64,000 nucleotides of DNA. It comes from Achromobacter sp. UMC46 (GTDB lineage Bacteria > Pseudomonadota > Gammaproteobacteria > Burkholderiales > Burkholderiaceae_B). The stretch's first letter is position 1, and each line of letters begins with the position of its first letter. The position numbers and the translations under genes are program-made. The stretch lies in contig NZ_LZZS01000033.1 of assembly GCF_014170335.1 (NCBI RefSeq), positions 214,470 to 278,469 of the forward strand, written 5' to 3'. This document shows positions 18,147-27,695 of this stretch, one piece after another. Below the pieces are notes generated by a model. That model ran no database searches. It saw nothing but the letters and a program-made list of their open reading frames with translations, and was not told the origin of the DNA.

Positions 18147-19634
18147 TCAGAATTCCAGCAATTCGAACGAAAACCCCACCTTGTTCCATTCCGCTTCTTC
18201 CGCGCGCAGCGTGAAGTCGCTCAAGGGGTGCTGGGCCAGCCATTCGCGGTTGACGCGCACGACGATGGAGTTGTCGCGGACCGAGGCCGTCAGCGGCAGC
18301 GGTTCGATCTCGCCGCGGCGGCGGAACAGCAGGACGGCCAGGCGCAGGCTAAGGATGGCCTTCCATTGCGGACGCGTGCGGATCAGCGGTTCCAGCTTGG
18401 TCAGCTTGCCTTGATGGCCCAGTGCCAGCAGTGCCAGCAATTGCTGGTCGGCGCGAGAGAAGCCCGGCATGTCGGCGTTTTCCAGCACGTAGGCGGTGTG
18501 CTTGTGATACGCGTTGTGCGCGATGGACAGGCCCACTTCGTGCAAGTCGGCCGCCCAACCCAGCGCCGGGCGCAGTTCGGCCCGTTCCTGGCCTTCGGGG
18601 AACATGGCGTCGAACAGTGTCAGCGCGGCGTGGCGCACGCGGCGGGCCTGGTTCAGGTCCACGTGGTAGCGCTTCATGAACTGGCGCACCGATTCATCGC
18701 GCTTGTCGTGTTCATCGTCGCGGCCCAGCAGGTCGTACAGCACGCCCAGGCGCAGCGCGCCGTCGCCGGTATGCATGACCTCGATGCCCAGTTCATCGAA
18801 CAGCGCGCTCATGATGGCCAGGCCGCCGGGCAGCACGTCCGAACGCTCGATCTTGATGCCGGGCAGTTCGGACGGGATGACCCGGCCGGAACGCACGATG
18901 CGGTCTTTCAGCTTGGCCAGGCCCGTGCGGGTGATGCCGCGGTCGGAGAAGCCGCCTTCCGTCAGGATCGCGAAGAGCGCCTTGGCGGTACCGGAGGAGC
19001 CATAGGCCTCTTTCCAGCCCATCTTGCGGTACTGCTTGGCGATGACTTCGATTTCGCGACGGGCAGCCAGTTCGGCCTGCTTCATCTGGTGGGCGTCCAC
19101 CACGCCGTCCGAGAAGAACTGGCGGCTGTAGCTGACGCAACCCATGTACAGCGACGACATCAGGCCGGGTTCGTGGCCTTTGCCGATGATGACTTCGGTG
19201 GAGCCGCCGCCGATGTCGATGACCAGCCGCTTGTTGGGCGACGGCGGCAGGGTGTGGACCACGCCCGAGAAGATCAGGCGGGCCTCTTCGCGGCCGGCGA
19301 TGACTTCGATGGGAAAGCCCAACGCGGCTTCGGCGCGGGGCAGGAAGTCCCGCGTGTTGCGGGCGACTCGGAAGGTATTGGTCGCGACCGCGCGGACGCG
19401 GTTGGGATGGAAGCTGCGCAGGCGGTCGCCAAAGCGTTCCAGGACGGCGATGGCGCGCTCGATGGCGTCGTCGCCAAGACGCTTTTCGGCGTCCAGGCCG
19501 GCGGCAAGCCGGACGGTTTCCTTGAGGCGATCGATCTGATAGATCTGGGGCGTACCGTCCTGTTGAACGATGCGTCCGATGGAGAGGCGGAAGCTGTTGG
19601 ACCCGAGGTCCACCGCGGCCAGAAGTTGATCCAT
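18147..19634 (-). CDS. ppx: exopolyphosphatase (Ppx/GppA family)
   Basis: A 495-residue enzyme releasing orthophosphate from polyphosphate ends; family members can also hydrolyse pppGpp. It has the ASKHA fold: phosphate loop 1 AVDLGSNSFRL at residues 7-17, the ATNTFR segment near 88, the catalytic region IAGREEARLIF near 125, and loop 2 VIDIGGGSTE near 147. The C-terminal half is the helical HD-like domain with H-x-V-G-L (ADLHEVGLSIAH). It is divergent from ppk, so synthesis and breakdown of polyphosphate are set from one 207-bp region. Confidence 0.93.
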   Translation of the reverse strand: MDQLLAAVDLGSNSFRLSIGRIVQQDGTPQIYQIDRLKETVRLAAGLDAEKRLGDDAIERAIAVLERFGDRLRSFHPNRVRAVATNTFRVARNTRDFLPRAEAALGFPIEVIAGREEARLIFSGVVHTLPPSPNKRLVIDIGGGSTEVIIGKGHEPGLMSSLYMGCVSYSRQFFSDGVVDAHQMKQAELAARREIEVIAKQYRKMGWKEAYGSSGTAKALFAILTEGGFSDRGITRTGLAKLKDRIVRSGRVIPSELPGIKIERSDVLPGGLAIMSALFDELGIEVMHTGDGALRLGVLYDLLGRDDEHDKRDESVRQFMKRYHVDLNQARRVRHAALTLFDAMFPEGQERAELRPALGWAADLHEVGLSIAHNAYHKHTAYVLENADMPGFSRADQQLLALLALGHQGKLTKLEPLIRTRPQWKAILSLRLAVLLFRRRGEIEPLPLTASVRDNSIVVRVNREWLAQHPLSDFTLRAEEAEWNKVGFSFELLEF

Positions 19635-19789
19635 GCGGCTCGTAATATTGGCTTTGAGGTGGCCTGATTATAGAGACCCCATATGACAATGCCCTGAGGT
19701 ACGGGTTTTCGCTTATGGAACAGGGGCTTGAGAGAAAACGGGCGCGCGCTATATGTCCCGATTTTGGCGTACGCTACGGATTTGGCGCG

Positions 19790-19807
19790 GTGTCATAGAA
19801 CCGTCAC
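19790..19807 (+). promoter_or_regulatory. PHO box (PhoB site) before ppk
   Basis: GTGTCAT-AGAA-CCGTCAC: two 7-bp direct repeats spaced by 4 bases, matching the PhoB box pattern CTGTCAT-N4-CTGTCAT. TAAAAC at 19818-19823, ten bases downstream, fits the -10 element of a PhoB-activated promoter, in which the box replaces the -35. Confidence 0.75.
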
Positions 19808-19841
19808 TTATTTGCAGTAAAACTCCACGCTCCCTCTACGT

Positions 19842-21929
19842 ATGGAATCCGGTATGCCCACACGCCCGCCTGGCGAGCCCTTGCTCATGAATCGCGAGTT
19901 GTCGCTGCTCAAATTCAACGACCGTGTGCTGGCGATGGCGGAAAATCCGAAGACGCCGTTGCTGGAACGGCTGCGGTACGTATGTATCGTCAGTTCCAAT
20001 CTGGACGAGTTCTTTGAAATCCGGATCTCCAGTCTGAAAGAGCAGCAACGCCAGTCGCCCAATCTGGTCGGCCCGGACGGGATGACGCCGGACCAGGCGT
20101 TCGAAAACGTCCAGCAAGCCGTGCACGCCCTGGTGGCGCGCCAGTACAACCTGCTGAACGACGAGATCCTGCCTGCCATGCAGTCCGAGGGCATCACCCT
20201 GCATCACGCGTCCGAATGGAACCCCGAGCAGCAGGAGTGGGCGCGCGACGTGTTCAACCGCGACGTGATGCCGCTCTTGACCCCGATCGGGCTGGATCCG
20301 GCGCACCCGTTTCCCCGGGTCTACAACAAGAGCCTGAATTTCATCGTGTCGCTGGCCGGGGCCGACGCCTTCGGCCGCCAGGCGTCGATCGCCGTCGTGC
20401 AAGCGCCGCGCGCGCTGCCGCGCCTGATCAAGATGCCGCCCGAGCTGTCGGGCCACCCCGAAGGGTTCATCCTGCTGACGTCCCTGCTGCGCGCCTTCGT
20501 GGGCGAGCTCTTCCCGGGGCTGGAGATGCTGGGCTGCTACCAATGGCGGGTCACGCGCAACAGCGACCTGTTCGTGGACGAGGAAGAAGTCACCAATCTG
20601 CGCCATGCGCTGCAGGGCGAATTGTCGCAGCGCAACTTCGGCGCCGCGGTGCGGCTGGAAATCGACAAGCTGACGCCCGTCGAGCTGGAAACCTTCCTGC
20701 AACGGGAGTTTTCGCTGACCGCGCAGGACACCTACCGCGTGCCGGGGCCAGTGAACCTGTCGCGCCTGATGCAGTTGTGCAATTCGGATCTGCGGCCCGA
20801 CCTGCTGTTCCCCGATTACCGCGCGCCGGTGCCTGCGCCCTTCGACCGCGTGGGCGACAAGCCGTCCGAGCTGTTCGAGGCCGTGGCCGAGCAGGACCGG
20901 CTGCTGCACCACCCGTACCAGTCGTTCCAGCCTGTCATCGATTTCCTGACGGCCGCCGCGCTGGACCCGGACGTGATGGCCATCAAGCAGACCATCTACC
21001 GCACTGGCGAGGATTCCGAGCTGATGAAGATCCTGCTGGCCGCCGCGCGCGCCGGCAAGGAAGTGACGGTGGTGGTGGAGCTGATGGCGCGCTTCGACGA
21101 GCAGACGAATATCAACTGGGCGTCCAAGCTGGAAGAGGTGGGTGCGCACGTGGTGTACGGGGTCGTGGCGCACAAGACCCACGCCAAGATGGCGGTGGTG
21201 CTGCGCCGCGAGAACGGCCGCCTGCGCCGCTACGCCCACTTGGGCACGGGCAATTACCACCCCCGCACGGCCAGGCTGTACACCGACTTCGGGCTGCTGA
21301 CCGCGGATCCGAAGCTGTGCGAGGACATGGACAAGGTGTTCGCGCAATTGACCGGGCTGGGCGCGCGCCGTTCGCTCAAGGCGCTGATGCAGTCGCCCTT
21401 CACCATGCATGACGGCATGGTGGCGCTGATCCGCGCCGAGGCCCGGGCGGCCAAGGCGGGCAAGCGTGCACGCATCATGGCCAAGATGAATTCGCTGCTG
21501 GAAGAGCAGATCATCGAAGAGCTCTACAAGGCCAGCCAGGCCGGCGTGAAGATCGACCTGATCGTGCGCGGCGTATGCGCGCTACGCGCCGGCGTGCCAG
21601 GGTTGTCCGAAAACATCCGGGTGCGTTCCATCGTGGGCCGCTTCCTGGAGCATTCGCGGGTGTTCTATTTCTTTGCGGATGGCGAAGAAACCGTCTACCT
21701 GTCGTCGGCCGACTGGATGGACCGCAATTTCTTCCGCCGCGTGGAAATCGCCTTTCCGATCTACGACAAGACCTTGAAGAAGCGCGTTATCGACGAAGCG
21801 TTCACTTACGCGCTTCGTGATAACCAATTGGCATGGCAGCAGCAGCCCGATGGCGATTACGCCCGGGTCAAGAGCCGCCGAGAGCCGTTCAACCTGCACC
21901 TGTACCTGATGCAGAAACTGGGCGTGTAA
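19842..21929 (+). CDS. ppk: polyphosphate kinase 1
   Basis: A 695-residue membrane-associated enzyme that reversibly polymerises the gamma-phosphate of ATP into polyphosphate. The N domain starts NRELSLLKFNDRVL, the head domain follows, and the two PLD-like catalytic domains carry the phospho-accepting His in YAHLGTGNYHPRTARLYTDF and a second His in LEHSRVFYFF. The start is uncertain: ATG 19842 lies very near the proposed PhoB promoter, and ATGs at 19854 and 19884 are alternatives that keep all conserved sequence. A hairpin terminator follows. Confidence 0.95.
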   Translation: MESGMPTRPPGEPLLMNRELSLLKFNDRVLAMAENPKTPLLERLRYVCIVSSNLDEFFEIRISSLKEQQRQSPNLVGPDGMTPDQAFENVQQAVHALVARQYNLLNDEILPAMQSEGITLHHASEWNPEQQEWARDVFNRDVMPLLTPIGLDPAHPFPRVYNKSLNFIVSLAGADAFGRQASIAVVQAPRALPRLIKMPPELSGHPEGFILLTSLLRAFVGELFPGLEMLGCYQWRVTRNSDLFVDEEEVTNLRHALQGELSQRNFGAAVRLEIDKLTPVELETFLQREFSLTAQDTYRVPGPVNLSRLMQLCNSDLRPDLLFPDYRAPVPAPFDRVGDKPSELFEAVAEQDRLLHHPYQSFQPVIDFLTAAALDPDVMAIKQTIYRTGEDSELMKILLAAARAGKEVTVVVELMARFDEQTNINWASKLEEVGAHVVYGVVAHKTHAKMAVVLRRENGRLRRYAHLGTGNYHPRTARLYTDFGLLTADPKLCEDMDKVFAQLTGLGARRSLKALMQSPFTMHDGMVALIRAEARAAKAGKRARIMAKMNSLLEEQIIEELYKASQAGVKIDLIVRGVCALRAGVPGLSENIRVRSIVGRFLEHSRVFYFFADGEETVYLSSADWMDRNFFRRVEIAFPIYDKTLKKRVIDEAFTYALRDNQLAWQQQPDGDYARVKSRREPFNLHLYLMQKLGV

Positions 21930-21968
21930 GGTGCCGGCTTGTCACACGGGGAATTGTCCCTGAATATC

Positions 21969-22005
21969 GCGGCCGCCCCGGTCTCCAGGGTGGCCGCAGT
22001 GTTTT
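21969..22005 (+). terminator. ppk terminator
   Basis: GCGGCCGCCC (21969-21978) pairs with GGGTGGCCGC (21988-21997), ten pairs with one G-U, with a nine-base loop. AGTGTTTT follows. It separates ppk from the pstS promoter. Confidence 0.7.
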
Positions 22006-22042
22006 CGGGGGGTGAAAACGGTGTCGCATGAAGCGTATGTGA

Positions 22043-22076
22043 CTGTCACTATCTTGTCACGTTGGGCTTCTAAGAT
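22043..22076 (+). promoter_or_regulatory. PHO box and -10 element of pstS
   Basis: CTGTCAC-TATC-TTGTCAC at 22043-22060 is a near-perfect PhoB box (two 7-bp direct repeats, 4-base spacer). TAAGAT at 22071-22076 lies exactly ten bases downstream, as in PhoB-dependent promoters. A weaker repeat (GTGTCGC at 22021-22027) is two 11-bp steps upstream and may bind a further PhoB dimer. Confidence 0.88.
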
Positions 22077-22148
22077 GCGAGGGTCGCTGAAAGACAGGCA
22101 CCGAAAAAGCCTGACCAGACTCCTCCAACGAGCACAGAAGGAACCCTG

Positions 22149-23189
22149 ATGTTCAAACGTGTCTTCAAGCAAGTTTCCCTGGGCGTCGCGCTGAGCGCCG
22201 CCGTCTTTGCCGTTCAGGCCGCCGATGTCACCGGCGCCGGCGCATCGTTCCCGTACCCGATCTACGCCAAGTGGGCGTCCGACTACAAGGCTGCCACCAA
22301 CAACGCGGTCAACTACCAGTCGATCGGTTCGGGCGGCGGCCAGCAGCAGATCATCGCCAAGACCGTCGATTTCGGCGCCTCGGACGATCCCATGAAGGCG
22401 GCTGACCTGGAAAAGAACGGCCTGCTGCAGTTCCCGGCCGTGATCGGCGGTACCGTGGCGGTCGTGAACGTCGACGGCGTCGAGCCGGGCAAGCTGAAGC
22501 TGTCCGGCACCGTGCTGGCCGACATCTTCCTGGGCAAGATCAAGAAGTGGGACGATGCCGCCATCAAGGCGCTGAACCCCGACGTCAAGCTGCCTTCGGC
22601 CGACATCATCGTCGTGCACCGTTCGGACGGCTCGGGCACCACGTTCGGTTGGACCAACTACCTGTCCAAGGTGTCGGCCGACTGGAAGTCGCAAGTCGGT
22701 GAAGGCAAGGCCGTCAAGTGGCCCACCGGTCAAGGCGGCAAGGGCAACGAAGGCGTCGCCGCCTACGTCGGCCAGCTGAAGAACTCGATCGGCTACGTGG
22801 AATACGCCTACGCCAAGCAAAACAAGCTGGCCTGGACGCAGCTGCAGAACAAGGCCGGCAAGTTCGTCCAGCCCGAGCAGAAGGCATTCGCCGCCGCGGC
22901 CGCCAACGCCGACTGGAAGAGCGCGCCGGGCATGGGCGTGGTCCTGACCGACGAGCCGGGTGCCGATTCGTGGCCCGTCACCGCCGCCACCTTCATCCTG
23001 ATCCACAAGTCGCAAGACAAGCCGGCTCAGGGCAAGGCCGTGCTGGAATTCTTCGACTGGGCGTTCAAGAATGGCGCCAAGTCGGCTGAAACGATGGACT
23101 ACGTGCCGCTGCCGGAAGCCGTCACCAAGGAAATCCGCGCTGCTTGGGGCGAAGTGAAGGCTGCCGACGGCAAGGCCGTCTGGAAGTAG
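22149..23189 (+). CDS. pstS: phosphate ABC transporter periplasmic binding protein PstS
   Basis: A 346-residue secreted protein that captures inorganic phosphate in the periplasm for PstCAB. The signal peptide is residues 1-24 (basic N-terminus, SLGVALSAAVFAVQA, cut before ADVTGAG). The mature start VTGAGASFPYPIYAKW is the PstS hallmark; phosphate-contact segments SIGSGGGQQQI, GASDDPM and HRSDGSGTT are intact. AGAAGGAA lies before the ATG. It is the first gene of the PhoB-controlled pst operon. Confidence 0.97.
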   Translation: MFKRVFKQVSLGVALSAAVFAVQAADVTGAGASFPYPIYAKWASDYKAATNNAVNYQSIGSGGGQQQIIAKTVDFGASDDPMKAADLEKNGLLQFPAVIGGTVAVVNVDGVEPGKLKLSGTVLADIFLGKIKKWDDAAIKALNPDVKLPSADIIVVHRSDGSGTTFGWTNYLSKVSADWKSQVGEGKAVKWPTGQGGKGNEGVAAYVGQLKNSIGYVEYAYAKQNKLAWTQLQNKAGKFVQPEQKAFAAAAANADWKSAPGMGVVLTDEPGADSWPVTAATFILIHKSQDKPAQGKAVLEFFDWAFKNGAKSAETMDYVPLPEAVTKEIRAAWGEVKAADGKAVWK

Positions 23190-23256
23190 GTGGGTGAAGC
23201 GCAAGGGGAGCCAGGCAAGAACGCCGATCTCCCCGAGCGCGCAACCCATCAAGCAG

Positions 23257-23293
23257 CCGCCCCTGGCTTTCTGTGCGCAGAAGAACGGGGCGG
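23257..23293 (+). promoter_or_regulatory. hairpin in the pstS-pstC gap
   Basis: CCGCCCC (23257-23263) pairs with GGGGCGG (23287-23293). A second pair, GGGGAG/CTCCCC, lies just before at about 23204-23233. No T-run follows. It probably acts as a message stabiliser or partial barrier, keeping pstS expression above that of the membrane subunits. Confidence 0.45.
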
Positions 23294-23349
23294 TCTGCCG
23301 CAAGTAGACCTCGTTGTTTCCCCCAAGGTTACCTAAGGAAAGTCCATCC

Positions 23350-24366
23350 ATGAGCGCGGTAATGGATAATAGTGTGCCGCTTTCGCCCAGCGTGGCGGAC
23401 TCCGTGACTACCGGCACGCCTTCGCCTATGAAGCAAAATAAAAATGCGCTGATGGATGCGCTTTTCAAGAATCTGACCCGCCTGTTCGCCTTCCTGGTGT
23501 TCATTTTGCTGGCGGCGATTCTCGTATCCCTGATTTACGGCAGCCGTGAATCGCTGGCCAAGTACGGCCTGTCGTTCCTGTGGCTGAACGACTGGGATCC
23601 CGTCAACCAGAACTATGGTGCCGTGGTGCCGATCATAGGCACGCTGCTGACATCGGCCATCGCGCTGATCATCGCGGTGCCGGTGTCCTTCGGCATCGCC
23701 ATCTTCCTGACTGAACTGTCGCCGACCTGGCTGCGCCGCCCGTTGGGCACCGCCGTGGAAATGCTGGCGGCGATCCCGTCGATCATCTACGGCATGTGGG
23801 GCCTGTTCGTCTTCGTGCCGGTGTTCCAGCAGTATGTGCAGCCCTTCCTGATCGCCACCCTGGGCAGCGTGCCCATCATCGGCGGCATCTTCGCGGGCCC
23901 GCCGTTCGGCATCGGCATCTTCACGGCCGGCCTGATCCTGTCGATCATGATCATCCCGTTCATCGCGGCGGTGATGCGCGACGTGTTCGAACTGGTGCCG
24001 GCGATGCTGAAGGAATCGGCCTACGGGCTGGGCAGCACGACCTGGGAAGTGATGTGGCGCGTGGTGCTGCCCTTCACCAAGTCGGGCGTCATCGGCGGCA
24101 TCATGCTGGGCCTGGGACGTGCGCTGGGCGAGACGATGGCCGTGACGTTCGTGATCGGCAACGCCTTCAAGTGGTCCGGGTCGCTGTTCTCGCCGGGCAA
24201 CTCGATCGCGTCGGCGCTGGCCAATGAATTCAATGAAGCGGGCGGCATCCAGAAGTCGGCGTTGCTGGAACTGGGCCTGATCCTGTTCCTGATCACGACG
24301 ATCGTGCTGGCCCTGGCCAAGGTGCTGCTGGTTCGCCTGTCCGCCGGCGAAGGCAAGAAGACCTGA
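23350..24366 (+). CDS. pstC: phosphate ABC transporter permease PstC
   Basis: A 338-residue inner-membrane subunit with about six to seven hydrophobic helices. Residues 1-35 are a cytoplasmic tail; the first helix is [17 protein letters not shown]. The MetI-like core carries [17 protein letters not shown] and the EAA-type loop [21 protein letters not shown] for the ATPase. The start at ATG 23350 follows AAGGAAA; a longer frame from 23314 adds 12 residues without a better site. It pairs with PstA. Confidence 0.95.
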   Translation: MSAVMDNSVPLSPSVADSVTTGTPSPMKQNKNALMDALFKNLTRLFAFLVFILLAAILVSLIYGSRESLAKYGLSFLWLNDWDPVNQNYGAVVPIIGTLLTSAIALIIAVPVSFGIAIFLTELSPTWLRRPLGTAVEMLAAIPSIIYGMWGLFVFVPVFQQYVQPFLIATLGSVPIIGGIFAGPPFGIGIFTAGLILSIMIIPFIAAVMRDVFELVPAMLKESAYGLGSTTWEVMWRVVLPFTKSGVIGGIMLGLGRALGETMAVTFVIGNAFKWSGSLFSPGNSIASALANEFNEAGGIQKSALLELGLILFLITTIVLALAKVLLVRLSAGEGKKT

Positions 24367-24392
24367 CCCGACGCGAGCACAAGGAAAAGATC

Positions 24393-25247
24393 ATGGCTGT
24401 ATCCGTACTCAATATGCAGAATGGCATCTACCGCCGGCGCCGCGTGGTCAACCGCATCATGCTGGCGGTGTCCCTGGGCACGCTGGGGTTCGGCCTGTTC
24501 TGGCTGTTCTGGATCATTCTGACGCTGTTGACCAAGGGCGCGCCCGCGCTGTCCTACACGCTGTTCACCGAGATTACGCCGCCGCCGGGGCAAACCGGCG
24601 GCTTGATCAACGCGATCTTCGGCAGCGTGGTGATGGCGGGCGTGGGCACGCTGATCGGCACGCCGGTGGGCATCCTGGCCGGCACCTACCTGGCGGAATA
24701 CGGCCAGCGCGGCTGGCTGGCGCCTGCGACGCGCTTCCTGAACGATGTGCTGCTGTCGGCCCCGTCCATCATCATCGGCCTGTTCATCTACGCCGTGTAT
24801 GTGGCGCAGGTGGGGCACTACTCCGGCTGGGCCGGCGCGCTTGCGCTGTCGATCCTGGTGATTCCGGTGGTGGTGCGCACGACTGACAACATGCTGCTGC
24901 TGGTGCCCAACAGCCTGCGCGAAGCCGCGGCGGCGCTGGGCTGCCCCAAGTGGCGCATGATCACGCTGGTTTGCTATCGCGCCGCCAAGACCGGCATCAT
25001 CACCGGCGTGCTGCTGGCCATTGCCCGGATCTCGGGCGAGACCGCGCCGCTGCTGTTCACCGCGCTGTCCAACCAGTTCATGTCGTTCAACATGAATGCG
25101 CCGATGGCCAACCTGCCGGTCGTGATCTACCAATACGCAGCCAGCCCCTTCAAGGACTGGAACGACCTGGCCTGGGCCGGGGCCACGCTGATTACGCTGC
25201 TGGTGCTGGGCATCAACATCCTTGCCCGCAACATGTTCCGCAAGTAA
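24393..25247 (+). CDS. pstA: phosphate ABC transporter permease PstA
   Basis: A 284-residue inner-membrane subunit, partner of PstC. After a basic N-terminus (YRRRRVVNR) there is a first hydrophobic helix, a periplasmic loop with [13 protein letters not shown], then the MetI-like core with [16 protein letters not shown] and the EAA loop [28 protein letters not shown] precedes the ATG at the usual distance. It lies 26 bases after pstC and 48 before pstB. Confidence 0.95.
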   Translation: MAVSVLNMQNGIYRRRRVVNRIMLAVSLGTLGFGLFWLFWIILTLLTKGAPALSYTLFTEITPPPGQTGGLINAIFGSVVMAGVGTLIGTPVGILAGTYLAEYGQRGWLAPATRFLNDVLLSAPSIIIGLFIYAVYVAQVGHYSGWAGALALSILVIPVVVRTTDNMLLLVPNSLREAAAALGCPKWRMITLVCYRAAKTGIITGVLLAIARISGETAPLLFTALSNQFMSFNMNAPMANLPVVIYQYAASPFKDWNDLAWAGATLITLLVLGINILARNMFRK

Positions 25248-25295
25248 AGATCGCTGTGCCGGCGCGCATGGCGCGCCGGAGCCAAGGGAAAAGAA

Positions 25296-26072
25296 ATGGA
25301 AAACACCGCTACCGCCGTCAAGAACAAGATCGAGGTCAAGAACCTGAACTTCTACTACGGCAAGTTCCATGCGATCCGCAATGTGAACATGTCGATCCAG
25401 GAGAAGAAGGTCACCGCCTTCATCGGCCCGTCGGGCTGCGGCAAGTCGACGCTTTTGCGCACGTTCAACCGCATGTTCGAGCTGTACCCCGGCCAGCGCG
25501 CCGAGGGCGAAATCATGCTGGACGGTGAAAACCTGCTGACCACCAAGACCGACATTTCGCTGATCCGCGCCAAGGTCGGCATGGTGTTCCAGAAGCCCAC
25601 GCCGTTCCCGATGAGCATCTACGACAACATCGCTTTCGGCGTGCGCCTGTTCGAACGCCTGTCCAAGGGCGAGATGGACGAGCGCGTGGAATGGGCGCTG
25701 AGCAAGGCCGCGCTGTGGAACGAAGTGAAGGACAAGCTGCACCAGAGCGGCAACAGCCTGTCGGGCGGCCAGCAACAACGCCTGTGCATCGCGCGCGGCG
25801 TGGCCATCAAACCGGAAGTGCTGCTGCTGGACGAGCCTTGCTCGGCGCTGGATCCGATTTCCACCGCCAAGATCGAAGAGCTGATCGCTGAACTGAAGAA
25901 CGACTACACGGTCGTGATCGTGACGCACAACATGCAGCAGGCAGCCCGTTGCTCGGACTACACCGCCTACATGTATTTGGGCGAGCTGATGGAATTCGGC
26001 CAGACCGACCAGATCTTCGTGAAGCCGTCGCGCAAGGAAACCGAAGACTACATCACGGGCCGTTTCGGCTGA
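25296..26072 (+). CDS. pstB: phosphate ABC transporter ATPase PstB
   Basis: A 258-residue ATPase of the Pst importer, which also takes part in PhoR phosphate signalling in other bacteria. It begins [17 protein letters not shown]. Walker [10 protein letters not shown] lies near residue 45, the Q-loop in [20 protein letters not shown], the signature LSGGQQQR near 150, Walker [13 protein letters not shown], and the switch His in VTHNMQQA. A strong terminator follows; phoU, normally the next gene, is absent. Confidence 0.97.
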   Translation: MENTATAVKNKIEVKNLNFYYGKFHAIRNVNMSIQEKKVTAFIGPSGCGKSTLLRTFNRMFELYPGQRAEGEIMLDGENLLTTKTDISLIRAKVGMVFQKPTPFPMSIYDNIAFGVRLFERLSKGEMDERVEWALSKAALWNEVKDKLHQSGNSLSGGQQQRLCIARGVAIKPEVLLLDEPCSALDPISTAKIEELIAELKNDYTVVIVTHNMQQAARCSDYTAYMYLGELMEFGQTDQIFVKPSRKETEDYITGRFG

Positions 26073-26094
26073 TCGCATCGCGGATCGTTCCCTG

Positions 26095-26135
26095 ATGCGA
26101 AAACGGCGCGCCTGATGGGCGCGCCGTTTTCGCAT
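26095..26135. terminator. bidirectional terminator between pstB and the MFS gene
   Basis: Positions 26095-26112 and 26118-26135 form a perfect 18-bp stem with a 5-base loop. The stem contains AAAA/TTTT near its base, so either strand has a short U-tract. It ends the pst operon and the convergent transporter gene. Confidence 0.88.
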
Positions 26136-26149
26136 TGGGTCTAGCGGAA

Positions 26150-27502
26150 TCAGGAACGCTGCAAGGCTGCTGCGGTGCCCTTGGCAGGCTCCGTCGCCGG
26201 ATTGCCGGCGTAACGGCCGGGGATCAAGACCACGAAGACCGCGGCCAGCACCGCCGCGCACGAGAAGGCGATGAAATTCCACGCCAGTGGCAGTTGCAGG
26301 CCGGCCAGATAGCCGCCGACGATCGGGCCGCTCATGGCGCCGATGCGGGCGAACGACAGCGCCCAGCCGGTCGCCGCACCGCGGGCGTGCGCCGGGTAGT
26401 AGCCGGCGAGATAGCCCGTCAGGATCAGCGACGAAGAAATGCTGCCCACGCCAGCCAGCGCCACCCACAGGTAGTTCACGATCAGCGGATTGTTGTAGGT
26501 CAGGCAGTAGATGCCCACGGCCCCGATCAGAAAGAACAGCGCGACGATCTTGCGCGGTTCGGTCTTGTCGGCGAACTGGCCCAGCACCAGGCCGCCGATG
26601 GCGGACGCCAGGCTGAACACCAGCAGGAAGGACAGGCTGGACCCCAGGTCATAGCCGTTCTTGCGCATGATCTGCGGCAGCCACGTATTCAGCCCATAGA
26701 CCAGCATCATGCCCAGGAACAGCGCGCCCCAGAAGCACAGCGTGGCGCGCAGGTGGCGGGGCGAGAACACGGCCGCCATCACGTCGCGCCAGGTGGCCTT
26801 GTCGCCCGAGACTTCACGAGGCCGGAACGGGTCCAGCGATACGATGCCCAGGCGCTGCGCCTGCGCGCGCGCACCGGCCTCGTCGCCCTTGGCCAGCAGG
26901 TACTCCAGCGATTCGGGCAGCAGCCGCGCCAGCAGCGGCACCAGCAGCAAGGGCAGGGCGCCCACGGCGATCACCGAGCGCCAGCCCCAATGGCTAAGCA
27001 GGGCCATCGCCACCGCGGCCGAACACAGGATGCCCAGTGAATAGCCCGAATACATCACGCCATAGTTGAAGCCTCGCTTTGCCGGCGGGGAATATTCGAT
27101 GGTCAGCGCGGCGGCGACAGGGATCACGCCGCCCAGCCCCAGCCCGCCGATGAAGCGGAAGGTCGCGAACCACGCGGGCGTGGGTGCCCAGGCCGCGCCG
27201 ATCATCGTCAGCGAAAACAGGCTGACGCAGGCCAGCAGCATGCGCCGGCGCCCCAGCAGGTCGCTTAGCGTGCCGACGGCGAATGACCCCACGAACATGC
27301 CCGCCAGCGCGTAGCTGCCCAGCATGCCGAGCTGTATGGGCGACAGGTTCCAGTTCTTGTCGTCGGCCAAGGCGGGCAGCACCGCTCCCATCACGCCCAC
27401 GTCGTAGCCTTCGAACAGGATGGCCAGCCAGCAGACGAACAGCACGGTGCAGGTGGTCCGCCGGGGCGCGGCCCAGGCGGATGGAGTGGAGGCGTTTGCC
27501 AT
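26150..27502 (-). CDS. MFS transporter, aromatic acid:proton symporter (AAHS) type
   Basis: A 450-residue twelve-helix transporter. Helix 1 carries FEGYDVGVMGAVLPAL, equivalent to the DGxD motif of PcaK/BenK-type carriers. The MFS loop 2-3 motif is GTLSDLLGRRRMLL and the helix 5 region is GGLGLGGVIPVAAALTIEY. The loop 8-9 motif is LGQFADKTEPRKI. It probably takes up a benzoate- or hydroxybenzoate-like acid. No catabolic gene lies nearby. A CGGCTGCC/GGCAGCCG inverted repeat (27544-27570) is in its upstream region. Confidence 0.85.
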   Translation of the reverse strand: MANASTPSAWAAPRRTTCTVLFVCWLAILFEGYDVGVMGAVLPALADDKNWNLSPIQLGMLGSYALAGMFVGSFAVGTLSDLLGRRRMLLACVSLFSLTMIGAAWAPTPAWFATFRFIGGLGLGGVIPVAAALTIEYSPPAKRGFNYGVMYSGYSLGILCSAAVAMALLSHWGWRSVIAVGALPLLLVPLLARLLPESLEYLLAKGDEAGARAQAQRLGIVSLDPFRPREVSGDKATWRDVMAAVFSPRHLRATLCFWGALFLGMMLVYGLNTWLPQIMRKNGYDLGSSLSFLLVFSLASAIGGLVLGQFADKTEPRKIVALFFLIGAVGIYCLTYNNPLIVNYLWVALAGVGSISSSLILTGYLAGYYPAHARGAATGWALSFARIGAMSGPIVGGYLAGLQLPLAWNFIAFSCAAVLAAVFVVLIPGRYAGNPATEPAKGTAAALQRS

Positions 27503-27695
27503 GTATTTCCCGATGAGTGTCTATGCGTGTTTTTGCCCGAAGGCGGCTGCCCGTCATGCGTCGGCAGCCGTAAATAATTTAGGCTTGAACTATATAGGTG
27601 TCAATCAGGAGATAGCCGGAAGGCGACGGACATTGGCTCGCATCGGTGGAGGGCCCTCCCGGGCAGGGCGGGATTCTGGTATAGTTGCCACCCTT

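Noticed and set aside
22021..22038. A full third and fourth PhoB repeat upstream of the pstS PHO box
   Set aside because: GTGTCGC is plausible, but the next 11-bp step (AGCGTAT) does not match, so only the main box is called.
24021..26468. 815-codon open frame on the minus strand opposite pstC, pstA and pstB
   Set aside because: Shadow of the pst genes; it runs through a bidirectional terminator and has no coding character.
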